A DNA stretch of 64,000 bases from Oceanobacillus bengalensis (GTDB lineage Bacteria > Bacillota > Bacilli > Bacillales > Amphibacillaceae): contig NZ_RBZO01000002.1 in NCBI RefSeq assembly GCF_003628445.1, positions 124,001-188,000 on the forward strand, given 5' to 3'. A program made the translations under genes and the position numbers. Below the pieces are notes generated by a model. That model had not been told where the DNA came from. It did no database searches and saw only the letters and a program-made list of their open reading frames with translations. This document shows, one piece after another, positions 37,623 to 46,716 of the stretch. Each line of letters opens with the position of its first letter. The first letter of the stretch is position 1.

Positions 37623-40011
37623 GTCAGTAAAGTCATTAGAGGATAAAAATGTATATCGCGTAGATGGATTTTCATGTGCGAACTGTGCAGGTAAATTTGA
37701 AAAAAATGTTAAGCAACTTCCGGGAGTTCAAGATGCGAAAGTGAATTTTGGCGCATCTAAAATTTCTGTTCAAGGTAATGCAACAATTGAGGAGTTAGAA
37801 AAGGCTGGCGCTTTTGAGAATTTAAAAGTAGCTCCGGAAAAGCCAAAACGTGAACCAAAAATAGTTGAAAATGTATATCGTGTAGAGGGGTTTTCATGTG
37901 CAAATTGTGCAGGTAAATTTGAAAAAAATGTTATACAACTTCCGGGAGTTCAAGATGCAAAAGTAAATTTTGGAGCATCTAAAATTTCTGTTCAAGGTAA
38001 TGCAACAATCGAGGAATTGGAAAAAGCCGGTGCATTTGAGAATCTAAAAGTGTCACCAGAAAAACCAGTAAGGCAAGCTACACAAGAAACTAAAGAGGTT
38101 AGAGAGGTTGAAAAAGAAGAAAAAGTTCCTTTTCATAAAAAGCATAGCACTTTATTATTTGCTTCTCTATTGATTGTCTTTGGCTACCTTTCCCTGTTTG
38201 TGAACGGGGAAGAGAATCTTATAACTTCATTATTATTTGTATCATCCATTGTGATCGGAGGATTCTCACTCTTTAAAGTTGGTTTTCAGAACTTGTTACA
38301 TTTTGATTTTGACATGAAAACCCTCATGACAGTGGCTGTTATAGGAGCTGCTATCATTGGAGAATGGGCTGAAGCATCTATTGTCGTAATTCTTTTTGCG
38401 ATTAGTGAAGCCCTTGAACGATTCTCTATGGATAGGGCAAGGCAATCCATTCGTTCTTTAATGGACATTGCACCTAATGAGGCACTCGTTAGACGGAATG
38501 GGCAAGAATTGATGATACACGTTGATGACATTGCTGTTGGTGACATAATGATTGTTAAACCCGGTCAAAAGATAGCTATGGATGGTTTGGTTGTAAGCGG
38601 AAATTCCGCTGTTAATCAGGCGGCTATCACTGGTGAATCAGTCCCAGTTGAAAAAACAATTGATGATGAAGTTTTTGCAGGTACGATAAATGAAGAAGGT
38701 TTACTTGAAGTAAAAATCACCAAACTTGTAGAGGATACAACGATTTCTAAGATTATTCATCTTGTTGAGGAAGCGCAAGGCGAGCGCGCTCCTGCGCAAG
38801 CTTTTATCGATAAATTTGCGAAATACTATACACCAATAATAATGGTTATTGCAGCATTAGTTGCAATTGTACCACCTTTATTTTTGGGTGCAGACTGGGG
38901 AACATGGGTTTATCAAGGCTTGGCTGTTCTAGTCGTAGGTTGTCCTTGTGCATTGGTTATTTCCACTCCAATTTCAATAGTATCAGCAATTGGAAATGCT
39001 GCAAAAAAAGGAGTCCTTATTAAAGGTGGAGTGTATTTAGAAGAAATGGGTGCTTTAAAAGCAATCGCATTTGATAAAACAGGGACATTAACGAAAGGCG
39101 TCCCAATTGTAACTGATTATAAAATGTTGAACGAAAATGTAAGTAAAGAAGAAACTTTATCGTACATTACTGCATTAGAGTATCGTTCACAACATCCCCT
39201 TGCATCTGCAATTATGAAAAAAGCCGGGGAGGAAAATATTTTTTATTCAGATATAGTGGTAGAAGATTTCACTTCTATTACAGGTAAAGGGATTATGGGT
39301 AACATAAAAGGAACAACCTATTATATTGGAAGCCCTAAACTATTTAAGGATTTATCTACCACTAATTATGACAAGAATATAGAACAAAAGGTAACAAAGC
39401 TTCAAAACCAAGGAAAAACAGCGATGGTTTTTGGTACGGAAAAAGAAGTACTTGCTGTTATTGCTGTAGCTGATCAAGTACGTGAAACAAGTAAAGATAT
39501 TATTGATAAGCTACATCAACTTGGAATTAAAAAGACGGTTATGCTAACGGGTGATAACAAAGGTACTGCAAATGCAATTGGTAGTCAGGTAGGAGTATCA
39601 GAAATTCAGGCAGAACTAATGCCACAGGATAAATTAGATTATATTAAACAATTGAGATCCGAATACGGCAATGTTGCGATGGTTGGTGATGGTGTCAATG
39701 ACGCCCCGGCATTAGCAGCATCTACAGTCGGTATTGCAATGGGAGGAGCCGGTACAGATACGGCAATAGAAACTGCAGACGTTGCGCTAATGGGTGATGA
39801 TCTAAGTAAACTTCCATTTGCAGTTAAACTAAGCCGTAAATCATTAAATATAATTAAGGCCAATATCACTTTTGCAATTGGAATTAAATTAATTGCGTTA
39901 TTATTAGTTATACCGGGTTGGTTAACGCTATGGATTGCGATTCTCTCTGATATGGGGGCAACTCTTTTAGTAGCACTAAATAGTTTAAGACTTATGAGAG
40001 TTAAGGAATAA
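37615..40011 (+). CDS. cadA: Cd/Zn/Pb P1B-type ATPase CadA with duplicated HMA domain
   Basis: 798 aa exporter. Two N-terminal HMA domains, each [14 protein letters not shown], are 74 residues apart and almost identical in protein and DNA. Then membrane helices, TGES, the metal-site [10 protein letters not shown], the phosphorylated Asp in [12 protein letters not shown] locus, and [13 protein letters not shown] 37615 was chosen because AAGGAGG lies 9 bases upstream; an in-frame TTG at 37606 overlaps that site. Most CadA proteins have one or two HMA domains, but rarely so alike, which implies recent duplication. Confidence 0.95.
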   Translation: MSESVKSLEDKNVYRVDGFSCANCAGKFEKNVKQLPGVQDAKVNFGASKISVQGNATIEELEKAGAFENLKVAPEKPKREPKIVENVYRVEGFSCANCAGKFEKNVIQLPGVQDAKVNFGASKISVQGNATIEELEKAGAFENLKVSPEKPVRQATQETKEVREVEKEEKVPFHKKHSTLLFASLLIVFGYLSLFVNGEENLITSLLFVSSIVIGGFSLFKVGFQNLLHFDFDMKTLMTVAVIGAAIIGEWAEASIVVILFAISEALERFSMDRARQSIRSLMDIAPNEALVRRNGQELMIHVDDIAVGDIMIVKPGQKIAMDGLVVSGNSAVNQAAITGESVPVEKTIDDEVFAGTINEEGLLEVKITKLVEDTTISKIIHLVEEAQGERAPAQAFIDKFAKYYTPIIMVIAALVAIVPPLFLGADWGTWVYQGLAVLVVGCPCALVISTPISIVSAIGNAAKKGVLIKGGVYLEEMGALKAIAFDKTGTLTKGVPIVTDYKMLNENVSKEETLSYITALEYRSQHPLASAIMKKAGEENIFYSDIVVEDFTSITGKGIMGNIKGTTYYIGSPKLFKDLSTTNYDKNIEQKVTKLQNQGKTAMVFGTEKEVLAVIAVADQVRETSKDIIDKLHQLGIKKTVMLTGDNKGTANAIGSQVGVSEIQAELMPQDKLDYIKQLRSEYGNVAMVGDGVNDAPALAASTVGIAMGGAGTDTAIETADVALMGDDLSKLPFAVKLSRKSLNIIKANITFAIGIKLIALLLVIPGWLTLWIAILSDMGATLLVALNSLRLMRVKE
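37651..38095 (+). repeat. 222-bp tandem duplication encoding two HMA domains
   Basis: Units start at 37651 and 37873. They are near-identical over about 190 bp (for example CTTCCGGGAGTTCAAGATGC in both), with mostly third-position changes. Confidence 0.92.
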
Positions 40012-40080
40012 AACGGAGACTAGCTGGAACATAAGTCTCAAAAATAATTGATTTTTGTATAAATCGTGATAAAAATAAAT

Positions 40081-40130
40081 AATCCGCATGAAATCAAGGT
40101 TTAATTAGATTTCATGCGGGTTATTTATTT
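40081..40130 (+). terminator. terminator after cadA
   Basis: AATCCGCATGAAATC (40081-40095) pairs with GATTTCATGCGGGTT (40108-40122), then ATTTATTTT. A decayed homologue lies at about 59540-59590. Confidence 0.88.
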
Positions 40131-40285
40131 TAACTGGGTTTTTTCCAAATCTCTTTTAGAGATATTTCCTCTGCTCAACTTTTTTGGAGATTACTTATTA
40201 ACGTTACCAATCCTAATAAGATTTCTATAGACCCACTCGAAATTGATTTGGTACAATGTTCAAGCGGTTAATGGAGGGAGTCACA

Positions 40286-41129
40286 ATGGAAGAACAAAAA
40301 TATAGAAATTTAAAAATGGGTGAGCGTGGTGCAATAATAAGTATTATTGCGTACATATGTTTATCTGCAGTAATTCAGAGGTATTAAAAGCAGATGGTTT
40401 GAACAATACAACGGATATAATAGCATCTATCGCAGTGTTAATAGGCTTAAAATTATCACAGAAGCCAGCAGACGAAGATCACCCTTTTGGCCATTGGAAA
40501 GCAGAGATGGTGGCTTCAACGGTTGCATCGTTTATAATGATGGTTGTAGGAATTCAAGTATTGGTTGGAGCTATAACCTTAATATCTCTAGGTGGTCATG
40601 AATCCCCCGATATCATATCCGCGTGAACAGGTGTATTTTCAGCAGTAGTTATGTACTTTGTTTATCGATATAACAAGAAACTAGCACAAAAGATAAAAAG
40701 TCACTCAGTAATGGCAGCAGCAAAAGATAATTATCAGATTCATGGGTGAGTATAGGTACAGCAATTGGGATTTTTGGCTCCCAGTTTAATTTGCCTTGGC
40801 TTGATCCATTAACAGCAATAGTTGTTGGGATTCTAATTTGTAAAACAGCATGGGATATTTTTAAAGGGGCTTCCCACCAGTTAACAGATGGTTTTGATCA
40901 TGACATACTGAATTCATATAAGAAATCCATTCTACAAGTGAAAGGAGTAAAAGGTGTAAAAGATCTCAGGCCAAGAAGCTATGGAAATAACGTGGTCGTC
41001 GATACTGTAATTCTAGTTAACCCGACATTAGATATAAAGGACGCTCATGATATCTCTTCTAAGGTAGAAAAGAAGCTTATGAAGGAAAATGATATATATG
41101 ATGTTCATGTGCATGTTGAACCAAGTTAA
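40286..41129 (+). pseudogene. CDF family cation transporter, multiply disrupted (copy B)
   Basis: Begins MEEQKYRNLKMGERGAIISIIAY after GGAGGG. Three lesions break it: a small deletion/frameshift near 40365, an in-frame TGA at 40624-40626, and a frameshift near 40745. Remaining segments show KADGLNNTTDIIASIAVLIGL, DEDHPFGHWKAEMVA (metal site) and a C-terminal domain ending DVHVHVEPS. The protein would have been a cation diffusion facilitator of about 290 aa. Directly downstream of cadA, as in the relic at 59 kb. Confidence 0.88.
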
Positions 41130-41165
41130 TTTCCTAAATGTTTTCAGAGTCTATTAACTTATTGG

Positions 41166-41207
41166 ACCTACCTGTATTTTTTCGAAAATATAGGTAGGTT
41201 CTTTTTC
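41166..41207 (+). terminator. terminator after the CDF pseudogene
   Basis: ACCTACCT...AGGTAGGT arms with A/T-rich inner pairs and a T-rich tail. Confidence 0.8.
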
Positions 41208-41339
41208 ATGTTAATTTACTACTAACAACTAATATTATTAAAAAAATATTACATTTATACAAAATCAATAATTCCTAAGCAAAAATAATGTAAAATGTAA
41301 CAAGGATAAGTATCAATTATTGTAAGTAGGTGTAAATTA

Positions 41340-42530
41340 GTGAAGAAATTTGTAATACTTCTTGTTTTTTTCGTTTCAATAAATACCCTATTCATAACTG
41401 TTACCCATGCTGAGTCTAATAATGCTCCACCTGAATTAATTAGTGAAGCTGTCATAATGATAGATTCCCAAACAGGTACAGTTCTATTTGAAAAAAACAT
41501 TGATAGGAAAATGTATCCTGCAAGTTTAACAAAGATTGCAACGGCAATTTATGCGATTGAAACTGGTAATCTTGATGATGTAGTCAAAGTAAGTGAAAAT
41601 GCTAGAAATATAGAAGGTACTAGAGTCTATTTAGAGGAAGGAGAACAGGTAACTCTAAGAAAATTACTACAAGGATTATTAATAAACTCTGGCAATGATG
41701 CGGGAGTAGCAATTGCAGAACACCTGAGTGGTAGTATTGAAGACTTTTCATCGGATATAAATAAATATTTAAAAGATGTGGTTGGTGTGCAGAATACACA
41801 TTTTGAAAACCCACATGGTCTTTATGATCCTGAACACTTTACTACTGCAGAAGATTTGGCCAAAATAACCCAATATGCTATAAAAAATGAGACATTCCGA
41901 GGGATATTTGGCACAAAAGAGTTGAAATGGAACGGTAAGTCATGGGACACCACACTTTATAAACATCACAAATTAATGAGAGAAATACCCTATGAAGGGA
42001 TTACAGGTGGAAAGACTGGTTTTGTTAACCAATCCGGTTTTACACTTGCAACTACAGCCAAAAGAGATAATCTCAGTCTAATCGTAATTACATTGAACAG
42101 TTATAATCAATCAGCTGCATACACAGATACTATAAGTCTACTAGATTATGGATTTAACAACTTTGAAACATCTAGGATTAGAGAAGGGACTATATTTACG
42201 GTTAGTAATCAGAAATATAGGACAACTAGCGATATAATTTATACCCATGCCTTAAATGAACAATTAAGAAAGAAAGTTAATGATGGGGGAATGTTAGAAA
42301 TAATAACCCAAGACGGAAGTGTATTATCATCATATCCTTTAAATAAAATTGAAAAGGCTAGAACACCTGGTAAAGAGCAAAAAACTAATGAGATAAGTAC
42401 TGCAAGTAGAGATACAAATTCAATTTTTGTTATTGGAGGGCATTTCCTTGAGTTCGTATTTGCCATGATACTCTGTTTAGTTATTGTAGGTGGTTCCACT
42501 TATCATATTAGGGAAATAGTAAGGAAATAA
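41340..42530 (+). CDS. D-alanyl-D-alanine carboxypeptidase (DacA/DacF-type, S11 family)
   Basis: 396 aa low-molecular-weight penicillin-binding protein. Signal peptide of about 25 residues (cleaved near THAES), active Ser-x-x-Lys in PASLTKIAT, SGN in INSGNDAGVA, KTG in GGKTGFVNQSG, then a beta-rich C-terminal domain and a C-terminal membrane segment. Removes the terminal D-Ala of peptidoglycan side chains outside the membrane. GTG start at 41340 with GTAGGTG upstream. Confidence 0.9.
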   Translation: MKKFVILLVFFVSINTLFITVTHAESNNAPPELISEAVIMIDSQTGTVLFEKNIDRKMYPASLTKIATAIYAIETGNLDDVVKVSENARNIEGTRVYLEEGEQVTLRKLLQGLLINSGNDAGVAIAEHLSGSIEDFSSDINKYLKDVVGVQNTHFENPHGLYDPEHFTTAEDLAKITQYAIKNETFRGIFGTKELKWNGKSWDTTLYKHHKLMREIPYEGITGGKTGFVNQSGFTLATTAKRDNLSLIVITLNSYNQSAAYTDTISLLDYGFNNFETSRIREGTIFTVSNQKYRTTSDIIYTHALNEQLRKKVNDGGMLEIITQDGSVLSSYPLNKIEKARTPGKEQKTNEISTASRDTNSIFVIGGHFLEFVFAMILCLVIVGGSTYHIREIVRK

Positions 42531-42537
42531 GAATTTC

Positions 42538-42573
42538 GGATGGGACAAGACAGTGATGGCTATGTCCCATTCC
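42538..42573. terminator. hairpin between convergent genes
   Basis: GGATGGGAC and GTCCCATTCC pair with one bulge. T-runs are poor, so its role as a bidirectional terminator is only likely. Confidence 0.5.
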
Positions 42574-42588
42574 CAAAATAACTTGATT

Positions 42589-42795
42589 CTAAACTCGTAA
42601 TACCATATAGTCTCCATTTGTTAACTGTGTAACATCTGCTTTCATGGCCTTCGCAATATCTACTGTCATTTCCTTAGAGGTTTTCTTTGAATCAGCAAAA
42701 AGGGTGAGACAATTACTCGATAACACTCGCTCTTTTTCTGTAGTTATATATGCGAGAATTTGATAATCCGGCTTCATGGTCGATTCTCTTCCCAT
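42589..42795 (-). CDS. small partner (capping-complex-type subunit) of the YIEGIA protein
   Basis: 68 aa soluble protein (ILAYITTEKERVLSSNCLTLFA; C-terminus TQLTNGDYMVLRV). Starts 3 bp after the YIEGIA gene, which is the usual pairing of the small family annotated as a capping complex subunit for YIEGIA. Function is unknown; ribosome site GGGAGAATAAG-type in the end of the upstream gene. Confidence 0.72.
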   Translation of the reverse strand: MGRESTMKPDYQILAYITTEKERVLSSNCLTLFADSKKTSKEMTVDIAKAMKADVTQLTNGDYMVLRV

Positions 42796-42798
42796 TTC

Positions 42799-43704
42799 TT
42801 ATTCTCCCTTCAGGTTTGTTTTCATGACGCTATGAGACTTCTTAGTACTTTCAAGTAATGGGCATTTCTTAACAACTTCAATCAAGGCATCAATATCTTG
42901 CTTAATTGGTACAAGAGTAATAACAACCCTGCCTTGTTCATAATCTTTTCTTGTAAAATGGTAACGCTTATTACCTAAAGCCCTTGTAGCTTCAAATAGG
43001 GCAGCCTGCCGTTGACCAAAATTGTCTAAATTGATTCGGAAATGATTTTCATTAGGATAAATTACAACAGCCATGCCCTCTTCTTTGAACAATTTTTCTG
43101 CGTTATCTGTGCCAAGAAGGTTACTGACATAAATTCCATCCACAAAGAGGCTAGAATCCTTAATTTCTATTTTACCCTCTTTGACCTGTGCAATGTCACC
43201 AATGCTTTTTCCTTTTGTAAAATTCTTTAGAAAAAATACAACGGCTATTCCTACTACTATACCAGCAATAATATTTACCCATAAATTTAATGGAATTATT
43301 GTAATCGTTAATGAAACAAAAAATGCTGTGATAAATGCAATGTAGTTTCGGGATTCGAATGTCTTAGCAATCCCGTCAATGTAAGCTTTCCCGCGATATG
43401 TGTATTCTGTATTTTCCAAATCACTTAGACTTTCTTTCTCCATTTTCCTCACATCTCTAAATTGTTGAAGTGCCACTGTTAGAAAGGTGACAGCAACAAA
43501 ATTCTTGCCCATAATAGCTGGTATAGCAACTGCTCCTAATGCAGCAGCAACAAAACCAGTAATAATGTGAATTAAGTATCCATTTGGATAACTTGGATAC
43601 TGTCTATAGTCTTCTTTTAAAATCCATATTCTTGCCAATGTCCCGATAATTACAGCGGTTATAATAACACTTATATCCTCGAAGGATAAAAACTGCCCCT
43701 CCAT
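42799..43704 (-). CDS. YIEGIA family membrane protein
   Basis: 301 aa. N-terminal half with about four membrane helices, the family signature as AYIDGIAKTFESRNYIAF near residue 107, and a soluble C-terminal domain (VKEGKIEIKDSSLFVDGIYVSN onwards). Found in spore-forming Bacilli and usually paired with the small gene downstream. Start ATG 43704 lies behind a GGGAG-type site. Biochemical role unknown. Confidence 0.8.
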   Translation of the reverse strand: MEGQFLSFEDISVIITAVIIGTLARIWILKEDYRQYPSYPNGYLIHIITGFVAAALGAVAIPAIMGKNFVAVTFLTVALQQFRDVRKMEKESLSDLENTEYTYRGKAYIDGIAKTFESRNYIAFITAFFVSLTITIIPLNLWVNIIAGIVVGIAVVFFLKNFTKGKSIGDIAQVKEGKIEIKDSSLFVDGIYVSNLLGTDNAEKLFKEEGMAVVIYPNENHFRINLDNFGQRQAALFEATRALGNKRYHFTRKDYEQGRVVITLVPIKQDIDALIEVVKKCPLLESTKKSHSVMKTNLKGE

Positions 43705-43789
43705 TCTAACACTCCCAACTTGTAGAATTTAACATTATTATTTCCATATCTGTCTAATATATGAGAAAAGACCTGATAAGGTCTTTTAC

Positions 43790-43945
43790 TTAATACTCGA
43801 TTTCATCAAAATCCTGTGGTTGAGGGGTTGGTTGATTATGTTTAAATTCACTATTTTTCGAAGTCTCGTTATAAATCTCTTGGAATGACTTTACCTCGCC
43901 AAATTGTTTTCTTGTCTTTGTTTTATTCTGTTTATTGTTTCTCAT
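43790..43945 (-). CDS. small hypothetical polar protein
   Basis: 51 aa (MRNNKQNKTKTRKQFGEVKS start), highly charged, low complexity end PTPQPQDFDEIEY. ATG 43945 chosen because GAAAGGA lies 8 bases upstream; an earlier in-frame ATG at 44008 has no such site. Not recognised; perhaps a small spore or cytosolic protein given the YIEGIA neighbour. Confidence 0.5.
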   Translation of the reverse strand: MRNNKQNKTKTRKQFGEVKSFQEIYNETSKNSEFKHNQPTPQPQDFDEIEY

Positions 43946-44044
43946 TGGACATATCCTTTCATTTATAATTGTTTTCTTAGGATTTGTGAAAATAATTAAA
44001 TTATTCATTGAGGCTAACGTTAAGAGATAAATGATGTTTCTTTG

Positions 44045-44775
44045 TTAGCGTAAAAAGTCCAAGTAGAAATAAATAATACCAAATCCAAACAAACCAATTA
44101 TTGAGGAATACAATAAAGTGGAATTCCTGACTGCCTCCCCGAAAATCTCTTTTATTGCAACCATAAAAATGATAGCAATGGATAAGTTTATCATAAAAGC
44201 AAGTAAGGAAGGCATTCCTAAATTAAATAATAGCCCTAGCAACGCAACGTTCCTAAAGCAATTGGTAATGTTATGATGGCTGTGATAAACACACAAGTAA
44301 GTATGCCAAACCCAGCTAGAAACAATGGGGTAAAGACAATTATCCCTTCTGGTATGTTATGTAACACAAGTGTTGGTAGCATAAGCCCCCCTATCTCTGT
44401 ACCCAGTGTTGGTCCAAGTGCAATACCAACTGGGAAATTGTAAAATGCAGTGATAAAGGCTAAAAGCACTCCAAAACGAACAAAAATGTCTATTTGATGA
44501 CTATTAGTGATGATCGTAATTTTATTCATTAATTGGTGAATGTATTGAAATAGTAACAAGCCTAATGCTATTCCGATTGCGAGAATTATCCAACCGTCTA
44601 ATTGTATACTTTCAGGAATCATTTCAAGAAATAATAAACCTATTATTAGTCCAGCACATAATGAATAAATAAAGCCAAATCCACGTTGGAATCCTTTCAT
44701 TAACCATGCAAGTCCACCACCAACACTAATACCAAGAGCGGAGGCGAATGCACTAATTATCCAAGCTGTATCCAC
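44045..44775 (-). pseudogene. ZIP family transporter gene, frameshifted
   Basis: From ATG 44775 the frame reads eight-helix ZIP-like sequence with FYNFPVGIALG and LHNIPEGIIVF, then shifts near 44245. The remaining helices (NLGMPSLLAFMINLSIAIIFMV to FYLDFLR) continue in another frame. A single indel would restore a protein of about 243 aa. Recent inactivation or sequencing error. Confidence 0.8.
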
Positions 44776-44870
44776 ATAATCGCTCCTTAAAAAAGGTTGT
44801 CTCTTATTTTATATTGTTGTTGATTAATGATTATACTGTTTTATTTTGACAATTGTTTTTAATATGTATA

Positions 44871-44902
44871 ATATATGAATATATACTAATATATGCATAT
44901 AT
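44871..44902. promoter_or_regulatory. two 14-bp ATATATGMATATAT motifs
   Basis: ATATATGAATATAT (44871-44884) and the perfect palindrome ATATATGCATATAT (44889-44902), start-to-start 18 bp. They lie in the promoter of the ArsR-like pseudogene that precedes czcD and are probable metalloregulator sites. Confidence 0.6.
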
Positions 44903-44977
44903 AATAATATAAGTCTTGCTATATCTAATTGATATTCAATATACAAATTTTTAACGTGTATAAAAGGGGGAGCTATA

Positions 44978-45298
44978 ATGGAAGATAATAAAGCGGAAAT
45001 AGATAATCAAGAATTGGATGAAGAAACATTATTTATCGTATCCCAAACATTTAAGGCATAAGGTGATCCAACAAGAATAAGGATTCTTAATCTATTGTTT
45101 CATACAGAATTCTCTGTGAATGGAATTGCAGAAACCTTACATCTTAAACAGTCGACTGTTTCACATCGGTTGCGCTTTTTGAAAAATTTATGCTTGGTCA
45201 AATATCGTAGGGAAGGTACAACATTATATTACTCTCATGATGATGAACACGTAATCAATATGTTAAGACAAACTATAGAACACGCCTATCATAATTAG
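44978..45298 (+). pseudogene. ArsR/CzrA-like regulator with one in-frame stop
   Basis: ATG 44978 behind AGGGGGAG opens a 106-codon frame reading through to 45298. It is interrupted only by TAA at 45059-45061, where relatives have Leu ([13 protein letters not shown]). The rest ([39 protein letters not shown]) is an intact winged helix with DDEHV as in Zn/Co-sensing CzrA. TTA to TAA is a one-base change. Probably controlled czcD. Confidence 0.85.
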
Positions 45299-45397
45299 TA
45301 TTTTATAACTAATAATAAGTGATAAGAAATAATAATTTGCGTTATTTATAACGTTTTTGAGCATGTATATGCAAATGAAAAGTAGGAGGTTTTACAC

Positions 45398-46345
45398 TTG
45401 GGACATGATCATGGGCATGACCATACACATGGAGCAAATAAGAAAGCGTTATTGATAAGTTTTATTATAATAACGGGTTATATGATAATTGAAGCTGCAG
45501 GGGGATTTATTACCAATAGCCTTGCTTTATTATCTGATGCAGGGCATATGTTAAGTGACTCCATTTCATTAGGGGTCGGATTATTAGCTTTTACTTTAGG
45601 GGAAAAAGTAGCTAACTATAGTAAAACATATGGGTACAAACGATTTGAAATATTAGCTGCTGTTTTTAACGGAGTTACACTTCTTTTAATTTCAATTTAT
45701 ATTTTCTATGAAGCATTTCAACGCTTTACAGAACCACCTGAAGTTGCTTCCACTGGGATGTTGATTATCGCTTCAATTGGTTTGTTAGTGAATATCTTGG
45801 TTGCTTGGATTTTAATGCGCGGTGGTGATACAGAAGAAAATTTAAATCTACGTGCTGCTTTTCTTCATGTACTAGGAGATTTACTTGGTTCTGTCGGAGC
45901 AGTTACTGCTGCACTACTCATTATGTTTTTTGGCTGGGGTTGGGCTGATCCCCTTGCAAGTGTTATAGTTGCTATTTTAGTGTTGATAAGTGGATGGAGG
46001 GTTACCAAAGATGCTGTTCATGTACTAATGGAAGGTACTCCCAAAAATGTTAACTTGGATGACATTATAAATATAATGGAAAATGTTTCTGGTATATTAA
46101 GTATACATGATCTACATGTGTGGAGTATCACTAGTGGAAAAAATGCCCTTTCATGTCATGCAGTGGTTGATGGTGGCTTATCCATTCAAGATAGTCAAAA
46201 TTTGTTGCGAAAGATAGAGCATGAATTGGAGCATAAAGGTATAGGTCATGTAACCATTCAGATGGAAAATAAGGAGCATCCTCATGATGATTCCCTACTG
46301 TGCCAAATAGATCATGAATCTTCACACCATCAACATGATCACTAG
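45398..46345 (+). CDS. czcD: CDF family Zn/Co/Cd efflux transporter CzcD
   Basis: 315 aa with His-rich N-terminus (MGHDHGHDHTHG) and C-terminus (HESSHHQHDH), six helices, metal-site LLSDAGHMLSDS in helix 2 and FLHVLGDLLGS in helix 5, then a cytoplasmic domain. Exports Zn(II), Co(II) or Cd(II) in exchange for protons or K. TTG start 45398 after TAGGAGG. Downstream of the broken regulator, so expression may now be constitutive. Confidence 0.94.
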   Translation: MGHDHGHDHTHGANKKALLISFIIITGYMIIEAAGGFITNSLALLSDAGHMLSDSISLGVGLLAFTLGEKVANYSKTYGYKRFEILAAVFNGVTLLLISIYIFYEAFQRFTEPPEVASTGMLIIASIGLLVNILVAWILMRGGDTEENLNLRAAFLHVLGDLLGSVGAVTAALLIMFFGWGWADPLASVIVAILVLISGWRVTKDAVHVLMEGTPKNVNLDDIINIMENVSGILSIHDLHVWSITSGKNALSCHAVVDGGLSIQDSQNLLRKIEHELEHKGIGHVTIQMENKEHPHDDSLLCQIDHESSHHQHDH

Positions 46346-46716
46346 AATCCCTCTTTTAAACAACCTCCCTTTGACAGTGGAGGTTGTTGTATTTCAAAAC
46401 AATTATTATATATACGAAGGGGAGAAAGCTTACGGAAACTTATTTATTATTTGGTAGTTTGCTAGTTATGGTGTTAACCGTGTTTTCTGCCATCATTTAA
46501 GAAGAAATCAGTTTTTGTTTTTCCATTTCCCTCTTTATGTTTATATAAAGGATTTAATCAATGATAGTATTTTAAAGTGAAAATTAGCAATTTGCCTTTC
46601 ACACTTTTTAATATATAGGGTTTATGTTATTTTAAGTACATACAAATTATAAATGAGAGGATTTTCTGTTAAATTCATTAATAGAAACTTTTTTTGCTGT
46701 TTAGGGGGAACAATAA
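46346..46716. other. czcD-ltaS spacer with terminator
   Basis: AACAACCTCC / GGAGGTTGTT (46359-46388) ends czcD. Beyond it is AT-rich DNA. A hydrophobic run encoding ETYLLFGSLLVMVLTVFSAII at 46435-46500 follows a GGGGAG site but lacks a start codon in frame; it is not annotated as a gene. Confidence 0.6.

Noticed and set aside
35385-40320. Composite transposon bounded by the CDF 5' repeats
   Set aside because: The direct repeats are duplicated gene starts and not insertion sequences; no transposase is present.
46435-46500. Small hydrophobic gene before ltaS
   Set aside because: A good ribosome-like site and hydrophobic codons are present but no start codon in frame; at most a decayed micro-gene.
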